A DNA stretch of 5,319 bases from Thermodesulfovibrionales bacterium (GTDB taxonomy: Bacteria; Nitrospirota; Thermodesulfovibrionia; Thermodesulfovibrionales; UBA1546): the NCBI GenBank assembly GCA_030018605.1, contig JASEHP010000118.1, forward strand, positions 1 through 5,319, in the 5' to 3' direction. Position 1 is the first letter of the stretch; each line of letters starts with the position of its first letter. Under the pieces are notes generated by a model. That model was given only the letters and a program-made list of their open reading frames with translations, was not told the DNA's origin and ran no database searches. Positions 1 to 5,319 of the stretch are shown here, one piece after another. A program made the position numbers and the translations under genes.

Positions 1-2
1 TG

Positions 3-92
3 GATAAAATGACACCTGTTGACTATCTCATCAAAAAAGGAGGTATGTCGCATTTTATACAGGACATTGCTATTTGCCTATTCAGAAGGTAA
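3..92 (+). pseudogene. Probable end of the AAA ATPase domain of a broken ExeA-like gene, in a shifted frame
   Basis: The frame starting at base 3 is open from the left edge to a TAA at 90-92. It contains the segment VDYLIKKGGMSHFI, which resembles the 'x-Y-K-x-x-GG-x-PR-x-IN' stretch before the end of the ATPase module in ExeA/GspA proteins. The continuation expected in that family (CDRxLLxAY followed by a helix) is instead found in the frame of the next entry, beginning near base 61. The natural reading is that a small deletion or frameshift near 55-62 split one gene into two frames. The match is short and partly degenerate, and the rest of the ATPase domain lies outside the window, so this is an inference with modest support. 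Confidence 0.35.
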
Positions 93-711
93 TATTAAGA
101 TTGATGCAGGCATGGTAAAGAAGGCTGTAAGGGATTTGAGTTCCCCTGACGCTAAAGGAACAACAGGTTTTTTAAAGCCTGCAATAATCGGGGTATCTAT
201 ATTTCTTCTGATTATTATCCTTGTATACGGCAAAATAGCCAGAGAGGACAGTTATTTTGAGAAGATAAGCAGCATGTTAAAAGGTGTGAAAATAGAGGGT
301 GATTTTTTCATAAGCGATGGGATATATATGGTTTCCAATGAAGAGCTTTTTGAGGCAGCCTGCACATTAAATCTCCTGAACATCTGGGGAGAAAAGGATT
401 TAAAAGTCCCGAAGGCTCGGGATGAGGCTGATAAGGAGATAGCTAAGAGAGGTTTTTCTGTTTATAAATTCGGCAGCGACATTGATAGGGCGGTGAAATT
501 AAACATGCCGTCTATCCTCTATATGAAGCACGGGAAGACAAACAAGTGCGTTGTTCTCAGGTGGGTTGTGGGAAATGATGCAATGCTCATAGACCCAAGA
601 GAGGGAAAGAATATCCTGCCGGTAAAAACATTTAAGAATATGATTACAGAGGGAGTGGTATTTTACAAAAATAGATACAGAGGCAATAACAGGGTTTTAC
701 TGCTTCAGTAG
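19..711 (+). CDS. ExeA/GspA-like protein, middle part: ATPase tail, membrane segment, C39-like domain (gene broken)
   Basis: This 230-residue open segment starts at a TTG that is probably not the true start. A TGA at 10-12 closes the frame upstream, and residues 12-40 (YRTLLFAYSEG, then MVKKAVRDL at 32-40) already match the end of an ExeA-type AAA ATPase domain. Residues 53-71 form one hydrophobic membrane segment. Residues about 105-218 resemble the C39-peptidase-like domain of ExeA: LLNIWG near 119-124, a 'MPSILYM' strand at 163-169, and 'AMLIDPREGKN' at 188-198. No catalytic cysteine motif is evident, as is usual when this domain is non-peptidase. In characterised relatives, ExeA/GspA is an inner-membrane ATPase that binds peptidoglycan and helps the type II secretin assemble across the cell wall. 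The frame stops at TAG 709-711, just before a peptidoglycan-binding domain in the same frame. I therefore read it as part of a pseudogene or a sequence error. Confidence 0.7.
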   Translation: MTISSKKEVCRILYRTLLFAYSEGNIKIDAGMVKKAVRDLSSPDAKGTTGFLKPAIIGVSIFLLIIILVYGKIAREDSYFEKISSMLKGVKIEGDFFISDGIYMVSNEELFEAACTLNLLNIWGEKDLKVPKARDEADKEIAKRGFSVYKFGSDIDRAVKLNMPSILYMKHGKTNKCVVLRWVVGNDAMLIDPREGKNILPVKTFKNMITEGVVFYKNRYRGNNRVLLLQ

Positions 712-888
712 GAGTTAAAGGCGCGGGGACTGTATGATTATCCTGCAACAGGGGAATTGGGGCCGAGGATCAAACAGGCATTGATGAAATTTCAGGAAAG
801 GGAAGGGCTTGTGAAAACAGGCGAGCTTGATGAGGAAACGGTAGTCATGCTTTCAAATACCGAAGGCGTGCAGAAACTGGCTCCGTAG
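712..888 (+). pseudogene. Detached peptidoglycan-binding domain (PG_binding_1 type) of the ExeA-like gene
   Basis: Reading on in the same frame after the TAG at 709-711 gives 58 codons, ending in a natural TAG at 886-888. The peptide starts ELKARGLYDYPA and continues TGELGPRIKQALMKFQ, then EGLVKTGELDEETVVML. This is the classic PG_binding_1 pattern: a 'LxxxGLYxx..G.xGPx(T/I)xxAxxxFQ' helix pair followed by 'GL..tGxlDxxT...L'. ExeA/GspA proteins end in exactly such a domain after the C39-like region, so this is the missing C-terminus. The junction 'VLLLQ-stop-ELKARGLYD' aligns without a gap, so one substitution in a sense codon (for example AAG or CAG to TAG) would explain the break. No start codon with a ribosome site lies inside, so it is unlikely to be translated alone. 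Confidence 0.75.
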
Positions 889-906
889 TGAAATTGATGC
901 GTGTAA

Positions 907-1066
907 AACTAATGTCCTGTTTACAGTCACTCCCGCTTGTCCGCACTCAGGCGGATTCGCCGAGGAGAATCGGGAGTCCTTCTGGAAGAAAGATTCTCGA
1001 TGCGAGTCTTCGCTGAGAGTCGCTACGACCGGACAAGCCGGAATGACAAAGAGAAAGACATTAGTT
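907..1066. repeat. MITE-like palindromic element with 10-bp perfect terminal inverted repeats
   Basis: AACTAATGTC (907-916) and GACATTAGTT (1057-1066) are perfect inverted repeats. Inside them, GTCACTCCCGCTTGTCCG (926-943) pairs with 1030-1047 at 16 of 18 positions. A further inner pair is GAGAATC (965-971) with GATTCTC (992-998), and a small hairpin GGCG-GATT-CGCC lies near 951-962. The whole element can fold into one long branched hairpin. The 'GTCATTCC-GCTTGTCC' type of arm resembles dispersed palindromic repeats seen between genes in many environmental bacterial genomes; that is recollection, not a search. No ORF is encoded inside. It fills almost all of the gap between the broken ExeA-like gene and the aldolase gene. 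It could also act in the RNA as a leader structure or weak terminator, but no U-tract follows it. Confidence 0.7.
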
Positions 1067-1090
1067 GATAATTTATTTTCATAAATATAC

Positions 1091-1098
1091 GGGAGGGG
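1091..1098 (+). promoter_or_regulatory. Strong Shine-Dalgarno site of the aldolase gene
   Basis: GGGAGGGG ends three bases before the ATG at 1102, and its GGAGG core (1092-1096) ends five bases before it. An in-frame TAA at 1069-1071 leaves no other ATG upstream, so this site fixes the start. The 25 bases before it (1065-1090) are very AT-rich, but I cannot find a -35/-10 pair with acceptable spacing. A promoter there is possible but not supported. Confidence 0.75.
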
Positions 1099-1101
1099 AA
1101 A

Positions 1102-2463
1102 ATGGACTTAAAGCAACTAAAGGGTATTATCTCTGTCAACAATGGCATCCTGGAGTTAAAGGATAAGGCAGGACTGAAAAAAGCAATGGATGAGCTTATA
1201 TATGAAGCGGTGTTCACAGAAGATAAGGACAGGCAAATTGCGCTTTTTCTTTTAATAAAAGAGGCTGCAAAGACGGCAGGCGCTGTCCCTGCGTCAATAC
1301 AGGGGCTCTATGAAGAAATGGGGAAAAGCTATCCGGGGTTTACTGTGCCAGCAATCAATATCAGGGGATTGACTTATGACACTGCAAAGGCTATTTTCAG
1401 AAAGGCAAAGGAGATGAATACCGGCGCAGTCATATTTGAAATTGCCCGCTCGGAGATAGGTTATACCAAACAGCGGCCGCTTGAATATTCCACGGTCGTG
1501 CTTGCCGCTGCTGTGAAGGAAGGGTTCAGCGGGCCGGTATTCATTCAGGGAGACCATTTCCAGCTTGTGAGAAAAAACTATCTTGCCGATCCGAAACCTG
1601 AAACAGACTATGTGAAGGGCTTGATAAAAGAGGCGATAGAAGCTGAATTTTATAACATTGACATTGATTCTTCAACGCTTGTAGACCTTGAAAAGCCAAC
1701 AACAAAAGAACAGCAGAGGCCGAATTTTGAAAAAACAGCGGAGCTTGCGGCGCATATCAGGGAAATCCAGCCGAAGGGCATTAATGTTTCTATCGGAGGA
1801 GAGATAGGAGAGATAGGAGGCAAGAACAGCAACCCTGATGAACTCAGGGCATATCTTGAAGGATTTAAAGAGACATTTAAGACAGGAAAAGGATTGAGCA
1901 AGCTCAGTGTGCAGACCGGCACAGCACATGGAGGAATTGTGCTTCCTGACGGCACGCTCGCAAAGGTAAAGATTGATTTTGACACTCTGCGAACGCTGTC
2001 TGATATGGCAAGGAAAGAATACAACCTTTCAGGCTGCGTTCAGCACGGAGCGTCAACACTCCCTGAAGAGGCGTTCCACATGTTCCCTGAAACAGGCACA
2101 TCCGAAGTGCATCTTGCGACAGGGTTTCAGAATATCATGTATGACAGCAAGGCGATGCCTTCAGAATTCAGGAATGAAATATATCAGTTTATAAAGACAG
2201 AATACGCAAAGGAATGGAAAGAAGGCCAGACAGAAGAGCAGTTTATGTACAGCACAAGGAAAAAGGGTTTTGGCCCATTGAAAAAGGGATGGTGGAACTT
2301 ACCCTCAGACGTAAAAGGCCCGATAATGAAGGAGCTTGAGGATAAATTCGGGCTTCTGTTTGATAAACTGAAGGTCGGGAATACAAAAGAGATAGTTGGC
2401 AGGACGGTAAAGCCTGTGATTGTAAAGAAAGAGATTCCCGAGTTTTTAGCAAAAGAGCTGTAA
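1102..2463 (+). CDS. fba: Class II fructose-bisphosphate aldolase, long-form family
   Basis: This is a 453-residue cytoplasmic zinc-dependent aldolase. It is expected to split fructose-1,6-bisphosphate into dihydroxyacetone phosphate and glyceraldehyde-3-phosphate, or join them in gluconeogenesis. Class II hallmarks appear in order: QGDH at 149-152 (D151 likely catalytic, H152 likely zinc ligand), VSIGGEIGEIGG at 229-240 (E234 in the 'VEaElG.iGG' position), TGTAHGG at 272-278 (H276 likely zinc ligand) and CVQHGAS at 312-318 (H315 likely zinc ligand, in the 'LHGgSG' position). Typical class II enzymes have about 280-360 residues. Here about 80 residues precede the barrel, and about 100 follow it, with a basic, aromatic stretch at 387-400. 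Start support is the strong ribosome site at 1091-1098. The phosphofructokinase gene downstream acts on the adjacent step. Tagatose-bisphosphate or another sugar-phosphate aldolase activity remains possible, because substrate residues cannot be assigned by eye. Confidence 0.85.
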   Translation: MDLKQLKGIISVNNGILELKDKAGLKKAMDELIYEAVFTEDKDRQIALFLLIKEAAKTAGAVPASIQGLYEEMGKSYPGFTVPAINIRGLTYDTAKAIFRKAKEMNTGAVIFEIARSEIGYTKQRPLEYSTVVLAAAVKEGFSGPVFIQGDHFQLVRKNYLADPKPETDYVKGLIKEAIEAEFYNIDIDSSTLVDLEKPTTKEQQRPNFEKTAELAAHIREIQPKGINVSIGGEIGEIGGKNSNPDELRAYLEGFKETFKTGKGLSKLSVQTGTAHGGIVLPDGTLAKVKIDFDTLRTLSDMARKEYNLSGCVQHGASTLPEEAFHMFPETGTSEVHLATGFQNIMYDSKAMPSEFRNEIYQFIKTEYAKEWKEGQTEEQFMYSTRKKGFGPLKKGWWNLPSDVKGPIMKELEDKFGLLFDKLKVGNTKEIVGRTVKPVIVKKEIPEFLAKEL

Positions 2464-2476
2464 AATTTCAGTTAAT

Positions 2477-2648
2477 GATGCAGGACTGCATTGAGCGGCA
2501 TCAGAGATTTTTTGGTAACAGTTCTTAGTGAATTGGAGCGACCACAGCTTCGACTGTGTGAGACCGAAGGTCGAGTTTCGAAGCTGTAGCGTAAAGAGCT
2601 TTAGAACTGCCAAAAAATATCGTAGCAAGCGAAAGGCAATCCTGCATC
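2477..2648. repeat. Second long imperfect palindrome, upstream of the phosphofructokinase gene
   Basis: Outer arms GATGCAGGACTGC (2477-2489) and GCAATCCTGCATC (2636-2648) pair at 12 of 13 positions. Moving inward, ATTTTTTGG (2507-2515) pairs perfectly with CCAAAAAAT (2610-2618). CAGTTCT (2519-2525) pairs with AGAACTG (2603-2609), leaving TAA bulged on the left. ACAGCTTCGA (2544-2553) pairs perfectly with TCGAAGCTGT (2578-2587). A tip hairpin GACC-GAA-GGTC lies at 2562-2572. All pairs are nested, so the 172 bases can fold into one long arm. An alternative local hairpin CACAG/CTGTG (2543-2547 with 2554-2558) competes with the inner stem. There is no ORF and no obvious target-site duplication. 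The arms do not match those of the element at 907-1066. It may be a non-autonomous mobile repeat or a structured leader RNA; the sequence alone does not decide. Confidence 0.65.
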
Positions 2649-2653
2649 GTATT

Positions 2654-2663
2654 GGGAGCGCTC
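2654..2663 (+). promoter_or_regulatory. Shine-Dalgarno site of the phosphofructokinase gene, overlapped by a small palindrome
   Basis: GGGAG (2654-2658) lies nine bases before the ATG at 2668 and is the only plausible ribosome site. The perfect 8-bp palindrome GAGCGCTC (2656-2663) overlaps it, so a weak stem or a dimeric binding site could touch translation start. An 8-bp palindrome can easily arise by chance, so only the ribosome site is claimed with any confidence. An in-frame TAG at 2623-2625 excludes a longer protein starting with ATG. Confidence 0.5.
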
Positions 2664-2667
2664 ACAT

Positions 2668-3927
2668 ATGAAAGAAACAATTGCAATAATCGTAGGCGGA
2701 GGTCCAGCGCCGGGCATTAATGGAGCTATCAGCACTGCGTCTATTGAGGCTATAAAAAAAGGCAAGAAGGTCATCGGCATAGTCGGAGGATTCAAGAGCC
2801 TTTTTGCAGGAGATAAGAAGAAGGCATTAGAGCTTACTTTTGATAATGTAAGCAAGATACACATCACAGGCGGTTCAATTTTGAGAACATCAAGAGATTT
2901 TCCTGAGAAGGCGAAAGAGCGTTTCAGGATTCTTATGTCAACATTGAAATCACTAAAGACGAGGTATCTTATTACAATCGGCGGCGAAGGAACTCTCTAC
3001 ATGGCAAGATGGATAGAAAAAGAGGCGAAAGGGAGCATTGCAGTTGTCCATGTTCCCAAGACAATAGACAATGACCTGCCCATGCCCGGCGGAATCCCGA
3101 CATTCGGCTATGAGACTGCAAGGCACTGGGGAGTTGAGATAGTTGAGAATATTCTTGAAGATGCAAGGGCAACAGGAAGGTGGTATTTTGTGACAACGAT
3201 GGGCAGGTACACAGGACATCTTGCGCTCGGCATAGGGAAGGCAGCAGGAGCGACAGTCACGTTAATCCCGGAAGAATTCTCCGCAGGATCCGCCGTAGGA
3301 GGAAGAGAAGAAAAGCTTTCATTTAAAAAAGTTGCTGACATGCTTGAAGGCTCTATCATCAAAAGGCTTTCAATAGGCAAGGATTACGGCGTTGCCATTC
3401 TCGCGGAAGGTATTGCAAATAAATTTGACCCTGAAGAACTGCTGAGGCATGAATGCGTGGAAAAGGATGAGACAGGCAGGGTAAGGCTGTCGGAGATTCA
3501 GATTGGAAGGGTGATGAAGATATTTGTGAGCAGAAGCCTTGGAAGCAGGGGCATAAAAGTTACAATCGTTGATAAAAACATAGGGTATGAACTGAGGGCT
3601 GCAAACCCGATTCCATTTGATGCTGAATATACAAGAAACCTCGGATACGGAGCAGTGAGATTTCTCTTAATGGGCGGAACCGGTTCCATGATAGTTTTTT
3701 ATGAGGGGAAATTAAAATCAGTCCCTTTCTGCGAGATGTTTGAGCCTGAAACAGGAAAACCTAAGATGCGGTATGTTGACATAACCTCAGAGCCGTATCT
3801 TGTTGGAAGGGAATATATGATGAGGCTGGAGAAAGAAGATTTTAAGCCTGAAAATATCAAAAAAATAGCAGCTTCTGCGAATATGAAAATGGGAGAGTTT
3901 AAAAAGAGATTTTTGTATATTGCGTGA
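2668..3927 (+). CDS. pfkA: 6-phosphofructokinase (PFKA superfamily), phosphoryl donor uncertain (ATP or PPi)
   Basis: This 419-residue cytoplasmic enzyme is expected to phosphorylate fructose-6-phosphate to fructose-1,6-bisphosphate, the substrate of the aldolase encoded just upstream. Motifs in order: GGGPAPGIN at 10-18 (phosphate-binding loop), GGSILRTSR at 68-76, GGEGT at 105-109, PKTIDND at 130-136 (D134 in the catalytic-base position), MGR at 178-180, AEG at 246-248 and GYELRAANPIPFDAEYTR at 306-323. The GGGPAPG loop, the lysine in PKTIDND and the GYELRAANPIPFD block resemble PPi-dependent or plant-type enzymes. The glycine after the acidic residue in GGEGT is the ATP-type choice (PPi enzymes usually have GGDD). 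Glutamate replaces the usual magnesium-binding aspartate in that motif. The length is between short bacterial ATP enzymes (about 320) and long PPi enzymes (about 550). The stop TGA is followed after three bases by the next gene's ATG. Confidence 0.9.
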   Translation: MKETIAIIVGGGPAPGINGAISTASIEAIKKGKKVIGIVGGFKSLFAGDKKKALELTFDNVSKIHITGGSILRTSRDFPEKAKERFRILMSTLKSLKTRYLITIGGEGTLYMARWIEKEAKGSIAVVHVPKTIDNDLPMPGGIPTFGYETARHWGVEIVENILEDARATGRWYFVTTMGRYTGHLALGIGKAAGATVTLIPEEFSAGSAVGGREEKLSFKKVADMLEGSIIKRLSIGKDYGVAILAEGIANKFDPEELLRHECVEKDETGRVRLSEIQIGRVMKIFVSRSLGSRGIKVTIVDKNIGYELRAANPIPFDAEYTRNLGYGAVRFLLMGGTGSMIVFYEGKLKSVPFCEMFEPETGKPKMRYVDITSEPYLVGREYMMRLEKEDFKPENIKKIAASANMKMGEFKKRFLYIA

Positions 3928-3930
3928 GTT

Positions 3931-4968
3931 ATGACTATCCGCGAGCAGACAGAAGAGATAGAGAGAAAGACCCTTCATCCAAAGGCATGTCTCAGCGCAA
4001 ACAGCAAGGGCAGGACAAGGCCTGAAAAAGAGGGAGAGATAAGGACATGCTTTCAGAAAGACCGCGACAGGATTATCCATTCAAAGGCTTTCAGAAGATT
4101 AAAGCACAAGACGCAGGTTTTTCTTGCGCCGAAAGGCGACCATTACAGGACACGGCTAACCCATGTGCTTGAGGTGTCCCAGATTGCAAGGACCATTTCA
4201 CGCGCGTTGAGATTAAACGAAGATTTAACAGAGGCGGCAGCGCTCGGACACGACCTCGGGCACACGCCTTTCGGGCATGCAGGCGAGGCAATACTGAGAG
4301 AGATACATCCTGAAGGTTTTGAACATTATAAGCAGAGCCTGAGGGTTGTTGATTTTCTTGAGCAGAACGGAAAAGGGCTGAATCTTACTTATGAGGTAAG
4401 AAACGGCATTGTAAAACATTCAAAAGGCAAGGGCATGATTATTCCTGAAACAAAGGCAGACAGGGCAGAAACACTTGAAGGTCAAGTTGTGCGTGTATCC
4501 GACATCATTGCCTATGTCAACCATGACCTTGACGATGCGATAAGAGCAGGGGTTATAAAAAGAGCCGACATACCTAAAAAGATTGTAACCATGCTCGGAG
4601 ACACGCATTCAGGAAGAATAGACAGGATGGTCAAGGACTTCATATATCAATCCCTTGAAACAGGGCTTGAAAAGCTCTCTATGAGCGCCGAGGTGTCATC
4701 GGTAACATATATGCTGAGGGATTTCCTTTATGAGCGCGTGTATGAAAGCGATGCCACGAAAACGGAGTTTAAGAAGGCAAAAAAGATACTTGGGGATTTG
4801 TACGAGTATTACCTTGAACATATCGAAGAGGTCTTTGAGGACATTCCTGCTGAAAAGAAACTGAACAAGCACAGAATGGTCTGCGATTTCGTAGCAGGGA
4901 TGACAGACAGATTCGCGATGATGACATACGAAAGGTTGTTTCTCCCCCAGCAGTGGACGGTGGTGTAG
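3931..4968 (+). CDS. dgt: dGTP triphosphohydrolase-like HD-domain protein
   Basis: This 345-residue cytoplasmic protein belongs to the deoxyguanosinetriphosphate triphosphohydrolase family, whose members cut dNTPs to deoxynucleoside and triphosphate. The N-terminal family block [20 protein letters not shown] spans 45-64. The HD metal site is complete: H78 in [16 protein letters not shown]107-D108 in [14 protein letters not shown] and D191 in [16 protein letters not shown]111 and H116 lie in the same helix-loop as the HD pair. The FEHxxQSLR motif reads FEHYKQSLR (130-138), where relatives usually have asparagine in place of Y133. Length is typical of the shorter 'dGTPase-like' subfamily, and the end [10 protein letters not shown] fits the family C-terminus, so TAG 4966-4968 is a true stop. 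The gene starts three bases after the kinase stop with no proper Shine-Dalgarno site of its own, which suggests translational coupling. Substrate preference among dNTPs cannot be read from sequence. Confidence 0.92.
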   Translation: MTIREQTEEIERKTLHPKACLSANSKGRTRPEKEGEIRTCFQKDRDRIIHSKAFRRLKHKTQVFLAPKGDHYRTRLTHVLEVSQIARTISRALRLNEDLTEAAALGHDLGHTPFGHAGEAILREIHPEGFEHYKQSLRVVDFLEQNGKGLNLTYEVRNGIVKHSKGKGMIIPETKADRAETLEGQVVRVSDIIAYVNHDLDDAIRAGVIKRADIPKKIVTMLGDTHSGRIDRMVKDFIYQSLETGLEKLSMSAEVSSVTYMLRDFLYERVYESDATKTEFKKAKKILGDLYEYYLEHIEEVFEDIPAEKKLNKHRMVCDFVAGMTDRFAMMTYERLFLPQQWTVV

Positions 4969-4993
4969 GGCTTATCGTATCCTGCCTTTCTTA

Positions 4994-5021
4994 TTGACCA
5001 TATCGCCTTGATGCGTATAAA
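4994..5021 (+). promoter_or_regulatory. Sigma70-type promoter for the RadC-like gene
   Basis: TTGACC (4994-4999) and TATAAA (5016-5021) are separated by 16 bases. Reading the -10 as TAAAAT (5018-5023) gives 18. The match to both consensus boxes is the best in any gap of this window. It lies 40-70 bases before the RadC-like ATG at 5062, so transcription would start near 5028. It sits in the 93-base gap after the dGTPase-like gene, which otherwise shows no terminator hairpin. Confidence 0.55.
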
Positions 5022-5061
5022 ATTATGCCATGCGTTTAAATGAGGCCTGCAAGAGGATTTT

Positions 5062-5319
5062 ATGAGGACTTGGACACATCCGGGCGGAAAGCTTATAGAG
5101 CGAGGCCCATCAGCGTTAACCGATGAAGAGCTTCTTGCCATTTTGATAGGCTCTGGATATAGAGGTAGAACTGCTCGGGATATAGCAAAGGAGTTAATGG
5201 ACACTTACTATTAGATACCAGACCTTATGGGTAAGAAACTCACGGAACTTGCGAAAATTAAAGGAGCCAGTTCAATAATGAAGTGCAACACTTGGGAGAG
5301 CAGAAAAGGAGCTGCTATT
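5062..5319 (+). pseudogene. radC: RadC-like protein, N-terminal part, broken by TAG and a frameshift; runs off the right edge
   Basis: The ATG at 5062 follows AGAGGA (5052-5057) at a good distance, and an in-frame TGA at 5041-5043 blocks a longer start. The first residues, including GGKLIERGPSALTDEELLAI followed by LIGSGYRGRTARDIAKEL, match the helical N-terminus of RadC/UPF0758 proteins ('[28 protein letters not shown]'). After 50 residues the frame meets TAG at 5212-5214. The same frame then continues with IPDLMGKKLTELAKIKG, the expected start of the helix-hairpin-helix segment, so TAG replaces one sense codon. From 5282 the family match moves to the +1 frame (SATLGRAEKELL), so an extra base lies near 5275-5281. 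The C-terminal JAB/MPN metalloprotease-like domain would lie beyond the window. RadC's cellular role is unclear despite its old DNA-repair name. Two lesions make a pseudogene or local sequence errors likely. Confidence 0.72.

Noticed and set aside
1065..1090. Possible aldolase promoter (TTGATA at 1065-1070 with TAAATA at 1082-1087)
   Set aside because: The spacing of 11 bases is too short for a sigma70 promoter, and no better pair was found in the AT-rich stretch.
1796..1822. Short tandem-like repeat of GAGATAGGA units
   Set aside because: It encodes the conserved GGEIGEIGG zinc-site motif of the aldolase, so protein constraint explains it.
1650..2024. A 124-codon open frame on the minus strand inside the aldolase gene
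   Set aside because: It is fully opposite conserved aldolase motifs, is rich in Ser and Pro as expected of an antisense shadow, and has no ribosome site evident.
2464..2667. Tandem or CRISPR-like repeats in the gap before the kinase gene
   Set aside because: The repeats are inverted and nested, not direct and regularly spaced, so a palindromic element fits better.
4969..5061. Possible terminator after the dGTPase-like gene
   Set aside because: I found no GC-rich stem followed by a U-tract in this gap.
19..5062. All gene starts (19, 1102, 2668, 3931, 5062) fall in the same reading phase
   Set aside because: With so few genes this is a plausible coincidence, and stop codons and gaps separate them.
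4809..5204. A 131-codon open frame on the minus strand across the end of the dGTPase-like gene and the start of the RadC-like gene
   Set aside because: It lies opposite two recognisable genes, shows no known family, and its translation is typical of an antisense shadow.

Overview
The window looks like a bacterial chromosomal segment of moderate GC content. Arginine is written mostly AGG/AGA, ATA is freely used for isoleucine, and genes start with ATG behind G-rich Shine-Dalgarno sites. Codon style and protein families fit a Nitrospirota or deltaproteobacterial-type anaerobe. This is inference from resemblance; no marker gene here settles the taxonomy.

Layout, all genes on the + strand. (1) Positions 1-888 hold the C-terminal half of an ExeA/GspA-like protein: the end of an AAA ATPase domain, one membrane segment, a C39-peptidase-like domain and a peptidoglycan-binding domain. 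It is broken by a probable frameshift or deletion near 55-62 and by an in-frame TAG at 709-711, which cuts off the peptidoglycan-binding domain. (2) Positions 889-1101 are non-coding and nearly filled by a ~160-bp palindromic, MITE-like element (907-1066). (3) Positions 1102-2463 encode a long-form class II fructose-bisphosphate aldolase. (4) Positions 2464-2667 are non-coding and hold a second, unrelated ~172-bp imperfect palindrome (2477-2648). (5) Positions 2668-3927 encode a phosphofructokinase with a mixed ATP/PPi signature. (6) Positions 3931-4968 encode a dGTP triphosphohydrolase-like HD protein, three bases after the kinase stop. (7) A good sigma70-type promoter (4994-5021) precedes a RadC-like gene (5062 to the right edge), which is broken by an in-frame TAG and a one-base frameshift.

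The aldolase and phosphofructokinase catalyse neighbouring steps: fructose-6-phosphate to fructose-1,6-bisphosphate, then cleavage to triose phosphates. They form a small glycolysis/gluconeogenesis module. The dGTPase-like gene is probably translated from the kinase transcript. The two edge genes are decayed or carry assembly errors, while the three central genes read as intact. I see no tRNA, rRNA, CRISPR array, transposase or clear intrinsic terminator. No convincing new defence or mobile system is present. The least explained items are the two palindromic elements and the unusual active-site signature of the kinase.
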